Assembly (NCBI GenBank): GCA_965203855.1 | Contig: CBDBDN010000008.1 | Location: 124,001 to 188,000 of the forward strand | Length of the DNA: 64,000 nt | Source of the DNA: Bin87 sp965203855 | GTDB lineage: Bacteria; Chloroflexota; Dehalococcoidia; Lucifugimonadales; UBA3495 | Reading direction: 5' to 3' | Shown: positions 33,612-42,119 of the stretch, piece after piece | How the letters are laid out: each line of letters starts with the position of its first letter | Numbering within the stretch: the stretch's first letter is position 1 | Program-made: the position numbers and the translations under genes | Notes under the pieces: generated by a model | Databases searched by the model: none | What the model was told of the DNA's origin: nothing | The model's input: only the letters and a program-made list of their open reading frames with translations

Positions 33612-34835
33612 ATGAAAGTTTCCTTTTTCCATCTGATGCCCTACCAGGACCTGCCCGATGACTTTGCCGAAAAGCATCATTCGGCCTGGGTTGACCTGCC
33701 CAACGAAAACTTTGACCCGGCCAAGGGGAACCAGTATTACGCCGACTACATCGACCAGCTGCGGTACGCCGATACGGTAGGGTTTGACGGCATCTGCGTC
33801 AACGAACACCACAACAACGCTTACGGCATTATGCCGTCGCCCAACCTCATCGCATCGGTGCTGGCCAACACTACCGACAACGGCGCGCTGATCGTGCTGG
33901 GCAACAGCCTGGCGCTGTACAACCCGCCCGTCCGCGTGGCCGAGGAAATGGCGATGCTGGATGTCATTTCCGGCGGGCGGCTGGTGGCCGGGTTCCCGGT
34001 CGGCACTTCGATGGACACCACCTTTTCTTACGGCCAGGTTCCCATTACCTTGCGGGAACGGCACACCGAAGCCCACGATGTAGTGATGCAGGCGTGGACG
34101 CAGCATCAGCCCACCATTTTCAACGGCAAGTACAACAAGCTGCGCTACATCAGCATCTGGCCGCGCCCGATGCAGCAGCCGCACCCGCCGGTCTGGATAC
34201 CGGGATCCGGCAGCCTGGAAACCTGGGACTGGGTGCTGGACCGGGACTATGTGTACTGCTACCTGTCCTACTATGGCTACCTGCGCGGCCATAACATCGT
34301 CAAGGGCTACTGGGAGCGGGCCGCCGAGCGCGGCATTGACGACAATCCGCACCGGCTCGGTTTCCTGCAACTGGTGTGCGTCTCTGAAACCGACGAGCAG
34401 GCCGAAAAGGATTACGAGCAGCACGTCCAGTATTTCTACGAAAAGATGCTGCGCGTCTATCCGCCTTACGCCGAGTCGCCCGGCTACCGCTCGCTGGAGT
34501 CCATCCGCAAGTCTTTGCGCCCGCAGATGGGCGAGGAAGCGCAGCGCGCCGCTACCGAAAACAAGTGGGCCGACTACATCAAGCAGGGCCATGTCATTGG
34601 TGGCAGCCCAGAGACCGTGCGGCAGAAGCTGACCGAAGCCTGCGAACTGCTCCGCATCGGCCATCTGATGGTGCTGTTGCAGATTGGCAGTATGCCCCCC
34701 GAATTGACCCGCAAAAACACGGAGCTGTTCGCTAATGAAGTGATGCCGCACCTCAAAGGCTTGTTCAGCGACTATGACGACCCCTGGTGGCCGGAAAAGC
34801 TGAAGCAGCCCGTCGCCAACGGCCCGGTCTGCTGA
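33612..34835 (+). CDS. Luciferase-like (LLM class) flavin-dependent monooxygenase 1
   Basis: A 407-residue bacterial-luciferase-fold protein starting MKVSFFHLMPYQDLPDDF. It has NEHHNNAYGIMPSPNLIAS, where the E-H-H segment contacts the flavin, then VAEEMAMLDVISGGRLVAGFPVGT and a C-terminal VIGGSPETVRQKL. These enzymes use FMNH2 or F420 to oxidise organic substrates; cofactor and substrate cannot be read from the sequence. GAGGTG precedes ATG 33612. It is one of five complete paralogs in the window, a density that fits SAR202-type genomes. Confidence 0.9.
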   Translation: MKVSFFHLMPYQDLPDDFAEKHHSAWVDLPNENFDPAKGNQYYADYIDQLRYADTVGFDGICVNEHHNNAYGIMPSPNLIASVLANTTDNGALIVLGNSLALYNPPVRVAEEMAMLDVISGGRLVAGFPVGTSMDTTFSYGQVPITLRERHTEAHDVVMQAWTQHQPTIFNGKYNKLRYISIWPRPMQQPHPPVWIPGSGSLETWDWVLDRDYVYCYLSYYGYLRGHNIVKGYWERAAERGIDDNPHRLGFLQLVCVSETDEQAEKDYEQHVQYFYEKMLRVYPPYAESPGYRSLESIRKSLRPQMGEEAQRAATENKWADYIKQGHVIGGSPETVRQKLTEACELLRIGHLMVLLQIGSMPPELTRKNTELFANEVMPHLKGLFSDYDDPWWPEKLKQPVANGPVC

Positions 34836-34850
34836 ACCCGGCGGCGCGAC

Positions 34851-34898
34851 GGATGCCGGCGGAGGGGTTGCTGATACGCCGCCCCTCCGCCGGCATCC
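34851..34898. terminator. Perfect 17 bp-stem hairpin
   Basis: Arms GGATGCCGGCGGAGGGG and CCCCTCCGCCGGCATCC around a 14-base loop, 15 bases after the monooxygenase stop. No T tract follows. It may act as a terminator or RNA-stabilising structure. Confidence 0.5.
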
Positions 34899-34922
34899 CA
34901 TACGGAGCTACGGAGCGATGTG

Positions 34923-35423
34923 ATGACGGCATACGCTGATACTGATGTTGCCGCCGCCGTAACGCGCGGACTAACCGCCGCCCGCGACCGTCTGCATCCC
35001 GATGACGGAGAGCGGACGCCGGCGAAATATGCCCGTTTAAGCCGGGATTTTCGCACCGGGGCCTGGCGGCATATGGATGAAAATGACTTGCCGCAAGCCT
35101 CTAATAAGGCGTGGGGGATGGTAGCCGAAACGGTCAAGGCGGTCAGCGCGCAGCACGGCGGCGTGATCCATACGCACCGCGCCATCGCGCGAGTAATCGT
35201 TGAACTAGGCGGGTTGGCGACTCAATCCGGCGATACCGACACGAGAGATTGGATTAACAACGCTTTCAGCGTCGCCAGCTATTTGCACACCAACTTTTAC
35301 GAGGATGAAGCATCGCCTGATCGTGTCGAGTCAGGCCTGCGTCTGTGCGAACAGCTATCTGATCGGCTTTACCAACTGTTCTGGCCGGCGGGCGCCGCCG
35401 CGGAGGAACGGGATGACTTATGA
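34923..35423 (+). CDS. PaREP1-like HEPN-fold protein, tandem copy 1
   Basis: A 166-residue helical protein. The core GAWRHMDENDLPQASNKAWGMVAETVKAVSAQHGG and the later AFSVASYLHTNFYEDEASPDRV ... CEQLSDRLYQLFW fit the PaREP1/PaREP8 family, which is related to HEPN proteins. HEPN members are often RNases or partners in toxin-antitoxin and defence systems, but the usual R-x4-6-H RNase motif is not evident. ATG 34923 (GGAG upstream) is taken over a GTG three bases earlier. It is the first of three consecutive paralogs. Confidence 0.7.
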   Translation: MTAYADTDVAAAVTRGLTAARDRLHPDDGERTPAKYARLSRDFRTGAWRHMDENDLPQASNKAWGMVAETVKAVSAQHGGVIHTHRAIARVIVELGGLATQSGDTDTRDWINNAFSVASYLHTNFYEDEASPDRVESGLRLCEQLSDRLYQLFWPAGAAAEERDDL

Positions 35424-35910
35424 TAGCGATGCCGTTGCCGCCGCCGTAGTGCGCGGACTAACCGCCGCCCGCGACCGTCCGCATCCCGGTGACGGAGAGC
35501 GGACGCCGGCGAAATATGCCCGTTTAAGCCGGGATTTCCGTGCTGGAGCCTGGCGGCATCTGGATGAAAATGACTTGCCGCAAGCCTCTAATAAGGCTTG
35601 GGGAACGGTAGCCGAAACGGTCAAGGCGGTCAGTGCCCAGCACGGCGGAGTGATCCATACGCACCGCGCTATCATGCAAGTGGTGGATGAGCTGAGCGAT
35701 CTTGCCGCCCAATCGGGAGACGCTGAATTAGCCAGGTGGATTAACAACGCTTTCAATACCGCCCGCTATCTGCACACCAATTTTTACGAGGATGAAGCAT
35801 CTGCCAAGCGTGTTGCAGATGGCCTGTACCTGTGCGAACAGTTAGCTGAGCGGCTCTACCAATTGTTCTGGCCGGCGGGCGCCGCTGCGGAGGAACGAGA
35901 TGACTTATGA
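35413..35910 (+). CDS. PaREP1-like HEPN-fold protein, tandem copy 2
   Basis: A 165-residue paralog of the preceding gene, nearly identical over ARLSRDFRAGAWRHLDENDL and PQASNKAWGTVAETVKAVSA. Its ATG lies inside the end of copy 1, with an 11-base overlap in GAGGAACGGGATGACTTATG, so the ribosome site GAGGAACG of copy 2 is coding sequence of copy 1. The C-terminal half (AELARWINNAFNTARYLHTN) is more divergent, as expected if copies are diversifying after duplication. Confidence 0.7.
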   Translation: MTYDSDAVAAAVVRGLTAARDRPHPGDGERTPAKYARLSRDFRAGAWRHLDENDLPQASNKAWGTVAETVKAVSAQHGGVIHTHRAIMQVVDELSDLAAQSGDAELARWINNAFNTARYLHTNFYEDEASAKRVADGLYLCEQLAERLYQLFWPAGAAAEERDDL

Positions 35911-36373
35911 TAGCGATGCCGTTGCCGCCGCGGTGTCCCGCGCCCTTTCCCGCGACCCGGCACAGCCCGATGACGCCGGCCGGACGCCGGAAAAATACGC
36001 GCGTTTAAGCCGGGATTTCCGCGCCGGGGCCTGGCGGCATCTGGATGAAAATGACTTTCCCCAAGCCTCTAATAAGGCTTGGGGAATGGTAGCCGAAACG
36101 GTCAAAGCGGTCAGCGCGCAGCATGGCGGGTTCATACATACCCACGCTGCCATCCGGCTGACGGTGCGGGAATTGGCAAGGCTGGCGGGCGCCGACGGTG
36201 ATACGGATACGCAGCATTGGATTATCAATGCGTTTCGTACTGCGCGTTCCCTACACTCCAATTACTACGAGGACGAGGAAGGTAGCGAGGAAATCGCCGC
36301 CGGAATTGCGCTGTGCGAACAGCTTTCGGATCGACTTTATCAATTGTTCTGGCCGCAACAGGCCGGGGAGTGA
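35900..36373 (+). CDS. PaREP1-like HEPN-fold protein, tandem copy 3
   Basis: A 157-residue paralog with the same core (DFRAGAWRHLDENDFPQASN) and the same 11-base overlap with the upstream copy. It differs at the N terminus (SRALSRDPAQPDDAGRTPEK), at the middle (IRLTVRELARLAGADGDTDT) and lacks the AAAEERDDL tail. The selenoprotein gene starts eight bases after its stop, so the four genes may be cotranscribed. Confidence 0.7.
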   Translation: MTYDSDAVAAAVSRALSRDPAQPDDAGRTPEKYARLSRDFRAGAWRHLDENDFPQASNKAWGMVAETVKAVSAQHGGFIHTHAAIRLTVRELARLAGADGDTDTQHWIINAFRTARSLHSNYYEDEEGSEEIAAGIALCEQLSDRLYQLFWPQQAGE

Positions 36374-36381
36374 ACCGCACC

Positions 36382-36864
36382 ATGGGCGACAAATTACAGC
36401 AGGGCGACCGCCTGCCTGAATTGACTCTGAATTTGACCGACGGCAGCGCGCTGACGCTGCCCTCCGCAATGTCATCCCGCTACCTGGCGCTGCTGTTCTA
36501 CCGGGGCGTCTGGTGACCCTACTGCGCGCGGCAGTTGGCCGCTTGGGAAGCGCAGCGGGAAGCGCTGGCCGCAATGGGGCTGTCCATCGTCGCCGCCAGC
36601 GTGGAACCGATGGCGGCGGTGCAAGAAATGGCCGCCAAAGCCGGCGTCAACTTTCCGATGGCCTACGGCGTAACGTCGGATGACGCGGCGCTGCTCGGTG
36701 CGTGGTGGTCGGACGACCGCGGCGGGTACATCCAGCCTACCGAGTTCCTGCTGGGACGCGGCGGCACGGTGCTGGGCGCAATGTACGCCAGCGGCCCGGT
36801 AGGGCGCATCAGCCCCGACGAAGCGGTGCATTTTATTGAGGGGCGGGAACGGCGGCGGGCGTAG
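36382..36864 (+). CDS. Peroxiredoxin-like (AhpC/TSA thioredoxin-fold) selenoprotein with UGA-encoded Sec
   Basis: A 160-residue thiol-peroxidase-like protein. The frame is intact except for one TGA at 36514-36516. It sits exactly at the redox-active first position: LLFYRGVW-U-PYCARQLAAWEAQ, giving Sec45-x-x-Cys48. The downstream frame is in phase and well conserved (SIVAASVEPMAAVQEMAAKAGVNFPMAYGVTSDDAALLGAWW). Immediately 3' of the TGA the mRNA can fold as ACTGC-gcgcg-GCAGT, where a bacterial SECIS would lie. Homologs with Cys (RGxWCPYC) reduce peroxides or act as bacterioferritin-comigratory-like proteins. The ATG at 36382 has GGGGAG upstream; a GTG at 36370 overlaps the previous stop. Confidence 0.85.
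36517..36540 (+). promoter_or_regulatory. Candidate bacterial SECIS stem-loop after the peroxiredoxin UGA
   Basis: CC-t-ACTGC pairs with GCAGT-t-GG around loop GCGCG, beginning just 3' of the UGA. Spacing fits the short bacterial SECIS, which starts within a few bases of the codon and puts its loop about 15-20 bases downstream. Confidence 0.5.
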
Positions 36865-36899
36865 CGCCGGAGCCGACAGCGCCCGGAGCATACATCACC

Positions 36900-37913
36900 A
36901 TGAACGATTACCGGAACCGCAGCTATCTGTCGGTAGTCGAGGTAGCGACTCATACCGGATTGCCCGTAGCGGAAATTCACCGGCTGATCAAGGCCGGGGC
37001 GCTGCCGGCGTCCAAATCCGCCAGCGGGCAGTACCGCTTTGACTTGCAGGATATTGTCGCTTACCAGCGCAACGGGCGCAGCGCCGGCAGCCCCGGCCAG
37101 GAACCCCTGCGCGTGAACGACACTATGCAGCGCGCCATCGTGGGCGACGCGCGCAATATGACGGCAATCGCCGACGCAAGCATTCACCTGTCCATCACCT
37201 CGCCGCCCTATTTCAATGCCAAAATGTACTCGGCAGGCGACGCGGGCGACCTGGGCAACGTCCACGACCTGGACGAATGGCTGGCGGAAATCGGGCAGGT
37301 TTGGCAGGAGGTCTATCGCGCGCTGCAACCGGGGCGGAAGTTCTTTCTCAATATAATGAACCTGCCCATCCGGGAGAACAAGACATTCCGCTCGCTGAAC
37401 CTGGTGGGCAAGAACATAGATCTTTGCGAGAGCATCGGCTTTGCTTTCAAGCGGGATATAGTCTGGCACAAGACTAACGGCGTGCGCGCGCATTTTGGCA
37501 CTTACCCCTATCCCGGCGGTATCCTGATTAACAATATGCACGAGTCCATTCTGGAGTTTGAAAAGCCGGTCCGGCGGCCGGCGCAGAAGTACGCCCATCT
37601 TACCCAAGAGCAGAAAGAGGCATCCAAACTGGACAAGGATTTCTGGCTGTCTGTAAAAAATTCCGATGTTTGGCTTATCAAGCCGGAGAAAAGCGGGCGC
37701 AACCGCGAACACGCCGCGCCATTCCCTGAGGAACTGCCGGCGCGGCTCATCAAAGCGTACAGCTATGTCGGGGAAACTATCCTGGATCCGTTTGTGGGGT
37801 CAGGCACTACGCTGGCCGCCGCCGCGCGCCACGGCCGCAATGGAATTGGCTACGACATCAACCCTGATTTTGTCAGTATGGCCGAAAAGCGGTTGCAGGA
37901 GATTCTGCTATGA
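36900..37913 (+). CDS. Site-specific DNA methyltransferase with N-terminal helix-turn-helix
   Basis: A 337-residue protein. Residues 8-55 (YLSVVEVATHTGLPVAEIHRLIKAGALPASKSASGQYRFDLQDI) form a MerR/excisionase-like DNA-binding domain. A beta-class methyltransferase follows, with catalytic motif SITSPPYFNAKMYS and AdoMet site DPFVGSGTTLAAAARHGRNGIGYDI. TSPPY often marks N4-cytosine enzymes. The HTH could help site recognition or autoregulate the system. The stop overlaps the start of the next gene as ATGA, making that gene the probable cognate restriction enzyme. Confidence 0.85.
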   Translation: MNDYRNRSYLSVVEVATHTGLPVAEIHRLIKAGALPASKSASGQYRFDLQDIVAYQRNGRSAGSPGQEPLRVNDTMQRAIVGDARNMTAIADASIHLSITSPPYFNAKMYSAGDAGDLGNVHDLDEWLAEIGQVWQEVYRALQPGRKFFLNIMNLPIRENKTFRSLNLVGKNIDLCESIGFAFKRDIVWHKTNGVRAHFGTYPYPGGILINNMHESILEFEKPVRRPAQKYAHLTQEQKEASKLDKDFWLSVKNSDVWLIKPEKSGRNREHAAPFPEELPARLIKAYSYVGETILDPFVGSGTTLAAAARHGRNGIGYDINPDFVSMAEKRLQEILL

Positions 37914-39065
37914 CTACTCCAATGCGAACCGTCTATGCCCAGTCCAGCGATATACGGTCGCGATCCTGGCTGCAATATCGGCATGATATGAAAAAGAAGG
38001 CCATTGCCGAGCTGGAATTTTTGCCGTTCTTGCGGCAAATCCTGGCCGACCGGCATAATGACGCTGCGCTGCGCGTTAGCAAGCACGGCGGCGATGCCCT
38101 CTTGTGGTTCAACACGCGCGGGCAGCCGGTAACGCAGGATCCGGACTATCGGGCCGGCTGGGGCGCCGGCAATTCCTATCTGTACGAATTTCAGCTTGCG
38201 GAGGAATCCGCCGGCTTGCAATTCTTTGATTTCAAAGAGGCCAAAGTTGGCAGGAAAGACCCGGGGACAAGACCGCCGGCCGCATACCGACCGCGAGTTC
38301 TTTTATGTCATCAAAGACCTGGAACAGTATGCTTTCATTGCGCCGCAATGGATTGCCGAAAACGGAATAGTCAGCGGCGTTTCGGCATGGGGCAACCGCC
38401 GGGCTTACCGAGTGCCGCGCGCCGCTTTCTTGACGCTGTTCACCAGCGGCGGGCCGGATTTGGCAAGTGTCCTCCAAAAGGTAGATGACAAAAATTATCT
38501 GCTGGAGTTCCAGGCCGAATTTATGGAGCAAGAAACACGCCGGTTTGCGCGTGAGCTGCAACGAGTCGTCGACGAGGAACAATTGCTGTCTATTGTACCT
38601 CGTACCTTGGACGGGTTTTACCGGGTTTGCTACTTGCTGGACAAAATCGGCCGGCAGCCCGATGCCCCCGGCGTTTGGATGGTTTATCTGCTGTCGTTTT
38701 TTGACGACGGTATGCAGACTATTGACTTTGCCCGCTACATTTATGCCTTGGACTTCCTTTATTTCAAATGCTCATACCTACAGGAAAACGAGCGGTCGGC
38801 GCTGGAAAAATCTGTCGTCCGGGCCACGGACTATATCCGCCGGCGCGTCAACGCCGATAGCGGAGCGTTGGCAGCGGATCCCAGAGTGGCCCCGCTTGAG
38901 GAAACGCGGCAGCTGCTATTCGCCGTCAACGTTATAGAGGACCTGAAACAGGATGCCTCCGTTACCTGGGATGCCAGTTTGCCCAAGGCGTCGACTATCT
39001 TTGAGGCATTGCCGGATGCTACCCAAACGGCGAATTACATCAGAAATGCGGTCCGCAGCTCTTGA
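37910..39065 (+). pseudogene. Putative cognate restriction endonuclease, interrupted by a one-base frameshift
   Basis: The N-terminal frame (MTTPMRTVYAQSSDIRSRSW ... KHGGDALLWFNTRG ... YEFQLAEESAGLQFFDFKEAK) begins within the methyltransferase stop. Around 38243-38252 the conserved reading moves forward one base into EFFYVIKDLEQYAFIAPQWIAENGIVSGVSAWGNRRAYRVP..., which runs to 39065. One surplus base, probably in the AAA or GTTGG region, breaks a protein of about 384 residues. No family is recognised; the position after a methyltransferase suggests a restriction nuclease that has been inactivated, leaving modification active. An assembly error remains possible. Confidence 0.6.
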
Positions 39066-39167
39066 CGCCGCGCCCCTCCGCTAAATTGCCGTACAAAACC
39101 CGACCCGGCAAAGCCGCGCGGCGTAGTATGCTGAATACCCTGATTTTCACTAGGAGGCCATTTCGGT

Positions 39168-39662
39168 ATGCCCTTGTCCCCCGCAACTCGCGCCCTCAAA
39201 ATCGCATCCTATGGCAGCGCTTATGAAACTCTTGTCGCCGGGCTGGAAAAGTTTCCGCCGGCAATGTGGGATTTCCGCGACGAACATGGCTGCTGGAGCA
39301 TCCGCGAGCATCTCGTCCATATCGCCGACAGCGAGGCCAACAGCTATATCCGCTGCCGGCGTTTGATTGCCGAGCCGGGGCAGCCCTTGATGGCCTACGA
39401 TGAAAACGGCTGGGCCAATGCGCTGGGCTATGCCGGTTTGAGCGCCCAAAACGCTATGGAGCTGTTCCGGCTGCTCCGCCGCCAAACTTACGAACTGATC
39501 CGGTCTCTGCCGGAATCCGCCTGGGCCAATGTATGCTGGCATCCCGAAAACGGCGATATGACGCTGGACGACTGGCTGGTGGTATATGAAGCTCACATCC
39601 CGGAACACTTGGGCTTCATTCAGGAAAACTACGATGCCTGGTTGCAGTCCGGTAAGGGATGA
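39168..39662 (+). CDS. DinB-like four-helix protein
   Basis: A 164-residue DinB/YfiT-type protein. DEHGCWSIREHLVHIADSEANSYIRCRRLIAEPG and LDDWLVVYEAHIPEHLGFIQENYDAWL contain the His residues that normally bind a divalent metal (two in the first block, one or two in the last). The family includes bacillithiol or mycothiol-dependent S-transferases and many uncharacterised members. AGGAGG precedes ATG 39168. The selenoprotein at 48828 has a related domain at its C terminus. Confidence 0.8.
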   Translation: MPLSPATRALKIASYGSAYETLVAGLEKFPPAMWDFRDEHGCWSIREHLVHIADSEANSYIRCRRLIAEPGQPLMAYDENGWANALGYAGLSAQNAMELFRLLRRQTYELIRSLPESAWANVCWHPENGDMTLDDWLVVYEAHIPEHLGFIQENYDAWLQSGKG

Positions 39663-39822
39663 CGCCGTGTCATTCGCCAAATCGTCGTTATTCGCAAAGT
39701 CCCGGCATTTGCGTTATACTGCGGCCAATTCGTCAATCCGTCAACCCGTCAATCCGAACCCCGCAATCGGCAATCGGCAACCCCGACGCAAATCCGCAAT
39801 CCCGACGCAGAGGAGAATCGCT

Positions 39823-41010
39823 ATGCAGTTTGGCCTGCTTTACGAATGCCAGCGCCCCTTTCAAGGCACCGAAATTGACTGGAATGCCCTGTACAAAGAA
39901 ACTTTGGAGCAGTGCGAGCTTGCCGACCAGGTTGGGTTCAACAACCTGTGGTTTGTGGAACACCATTTCCTGACCGGCTTCTCCGGCTCGCCGGCGCAGG
40001 ACGCCATCTTTGGCGCGCTGAGCCGCATCACCAAGCAGATCCGCATCGGCTACGGCGTCTGCATCCTACCTTATCATCATCCCGTCCGCGTTGCTGAGCG
40101 GGTGGCCCTGCTGGACCAGCTCACCGACGGGCGCATGGAGGTTGGCACCGGCCGTTCCAACGCCTACGAGCAAACCGGCTTGGGCGTTGACCCGCGCGAC
40201 ACCCGCAGCCTGTGGAACGAGTCCATCAGTATGCTGCCCAAAATCTGGACATCCGAGGAGTACGAGTACGAGGGCGAACACTGGAGCGTCCCCAAGCGTC
40301 GGGTGCTGCCCAAGCCCTACCAGACGCCGCATCCGCGCCTGTACCTGGCCTGCACTTCGGAGGACAGCTTCCGGCTGGCGGCGCAGAAAGGCATCGGCGT
40401 GCTGTCATCCGCATCCTACGCCGTGGAAGTGCTGAAAGAAAAGGTGCAGATTTACCGGGACGCCCTCAAGGACTGCGAACCGGTCGGCGAGTTCATCACC
40501 GAGTTCTGGGGCAACAATGTACATGGCTTCTGCGATGACGATGACGACTACGCCAAGGAGCTGGCCGCCGAGTCGATGAAAACCTTTTTCGGGCCGGACA
40601 AGCCCTACATCCAGGGCCGCATCAACGCTTACGAGGAGCTGCTGGAGGCGTGGGGCGGCGTGCCGGAGCATCTCACTGCCGACTTCAGCCGGTGGCTGCG
40701 CCAGTCGGACGAGGAACACCAGCAGCTGGCGCAGGATGTCGGGTTGTCGCTGGACAGCGGCCCCGGCGCCGCCCGCGCCGCCATCGCCCAGCTGGACGGC
40801 AAGACACTCTCCGACCGGGGCGTTATCATCGCCGGCAACCCCGAATCCTGCATCAAGACTTGCCAGATGTACGAGGACATCGGCGTCGACCAGGTGATGC
40901 TGATTATGCAGACGGAAACCATCCCCCACGAAAAGGTGATGGCATCCATTGAGAAGTTCGGCAAAGAGGTTATCCCCGCTTTTCAGGGCAACGGCAGCGG
41001 CGGCAAGTAA
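39823..41010 (+). CDS. Luciferase-like (LLM class) flavin-dependent monooxygenase 2
   Basis: A 395-residue member starting MQFGLLYECQRPFQGTEIDW. It has LWFVEHHFLTGFSGSPAQDAIFGA, VAERVALLDQLTDGRMEVGTGRS and a late GNPESCIKTCQMYEDIGVDQVMLIMQTE block. The latter resembles the ends of the enzyme at 60662. AGGAG precedes ATG 39823; a long upstream frame is rejected. The 160-base leader consists largely of short CGTCAATCCGT and CGCAATCCCGACG direct repeats. Substrate unknown. Confidence 0.9.
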   Translation: MQFGLLYECQRPFQGTEIDWNALYKETLEQCELADQVGFNNLWFVEHHFLTGFSGSPAQDAIFGALSRITKQIRIGYGVCILPYHHPVRVAERVALLDQLTDGRMEVGTGRSNAYEQTGLGVDPRDTRSLWNESISMLPKIWTSEEYEYEGEHWSVPKRRVLPKPYQTPHPRLYLACTSEDSFRLAAQKGIGVLSSASYAVEVLKEKVQIYRDALKDCEPVGEFITEFWGNNVHGFCDDDDDYAKELAAESMKTFFGPDKPYIQGRINAYEELLEAWGGVPEHLTADFSRWLRQSDEEHQQLAQDVGLSLDSGPGAARAAIAQLDGKTLSDRGVIIAGNPESCIKTCQMYEDIGVDQVMLIMQTETIPHEKVMASIEKFGKEVIPAFQGNGSGGK

Positions 41011-41049
41011 GCCGCATCGCCGACCAGGCCAATCCATCGCAACATTACA

Positions 41050-41082
41050 CTGCCGGGGCGAATGATATTTTCGCCCCGGCAG
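41050..41082. terminator. Hairpin between two monooxygenase genes
   Basis: Perfect 13 bp stem CTGCCGGGGCGAA / TTCGCCCCGGCAG with a 7-base loop. It resembles the structures at 22953 and 51918 and lacks a T tract. Confidence 0.5.
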
Positions 41083-41107
41083 TGGCTTGATATGGGGTCG
41101 TATCGTT

Positions 41108-42055
41108 ATGGCAGCCGCGCCGCTCAAGTTCAATGTCCGCATCAACCAGCATCGCTACGGCTATGACGACTTGCGCCGGGTGTGGCTGGAGGCCGACCGG
41201 CTGGGCTACTACTCGGCCAGCCTGTACGACTTGCTGAATGCCGATGCGCTGGAATGCTGGACGACGCTGACCGCGCTGCTGGCGCAGACGGAGCGAATTC
41301 GCGCCGTGCCGATGGTTTTGTCCAACCCTTACCGCCATCCGGCGCTGACGGCCAAGATGGCTGCTACGCTGGATGTCATCAGCGGCGGGCGGGTTACGCT
41401 GGGCATCGGCGCCGGCGGCAGCCGCCGCGACGCCCAGGCCAGCGGGCTGCCTTTTCCCGCTACCCGCGCGCGCTGCGAGATGCTGGAGGAGTCCGTGCAA
41501 CTAATCCGGCAGCTGTGGACGGAACCGTCGGTAGATTTTTACGGACGGTTTTACAGCGCAGCCGGCGCCGCGGTGCAGCCCAAACCGACGCAGCAGCCGA
41601 TGCCGCCCATTCTGGTCGGCGGGCATGGCGAGCGGTTCGTGCTGCCCGCAGTGGGCCGCAGCGCCGACATCTGCAACATCGGCTCCAACAACACGGTGGC
41701 CGAACACCGGCGGCGGGAAAGCATAATGCGGCAGGCCGCCGTCGCCGCCGGCCGCAACCCGGACGACATTGAGCTGACGCACAACGCCCGCTGCGTAATT
41801 GCGCCTACCCCCAACGAATACGACCGGCTGGTGGCGCAGCTGGCGGAGCAGGCCGGAATGACCGCCGGGCAGTACCGGGAAACGGTGCTTGCCAACACTC
41901 TGTCCGGTACGCCGGAGCAGGTATGCGACCGGATTGCCGAATATGTGGACTACGGCATTCGCTACTTTTTCGTCATCTTTCCCGACTTTGTGGCCTCGGC
42001 AACGCTGGAATTGTTCGCGGCGGAAGTGATGGGGCGGTTTGAGACGACACCGTAG
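41108..42055 (+). CDS. Luciferase-like (LLM class) flavin-dependent oxidoreductase 3
   Basis: A 315-residue protein of the F420-dependent-like subgroup. KFNVRINQHRYGYDDLRRVWLEADRLGYYSASLYDLL opens the barrel. YRHPALTAKMAATLDVISGGRVTLGIGAGGSRRDAQASGLPF is the usual flavin phosphate region, followed by PILVGGHGERFVLPAVGRSADICNI. This third group is typical of F420 enzymes, so an F420-dependent oxidoreductase is a possibility. The ATG at 41108 is used; a TTG at 41087 would extend the N terminus by seven residues. Confidence 0.88.
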   Translation: MAAAPLKFNVRINQHRYGYDDLRRVWLEADRLGYYSASLYDLLNADALECWTTLTALLAQTERIRAVPMVLSNPYRHPALTAKMAATLDVISGGRVTLGIGAGGSRRDAQASGLPFPATRARCEMLEESVQLIRQLWTEPSVDFYGRFYSAAGAAVQPKPTQQPMPPILVGGHGERFVLPAVGRSADICNIGSNNTVAEHRRRESIMRQAAVAAGRNPDDIELTHNARCVIAPTPNEYDRLVAQLAEQAGMTAGQYRETVLANTLSGTPEQVCDRIAEYVDYGIRYFFVIFPDFVASATLELFAAEVMGRFETTP

Positions 42056-42119
42056 CCGGGCGGCATACCGATATTGGCAACGAGATGGCGATGCTTGTAA
42101 TTCTATCCTGGATAACTTA

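Noticed and set aside
36382..36516. Interpretation of the peroxiredoxin gene as a nonsense pseudogene
   Set aside because: The TGA is at the redox-active Cys position, the rest of the frame is intact, and a second gene shows the same substitution.
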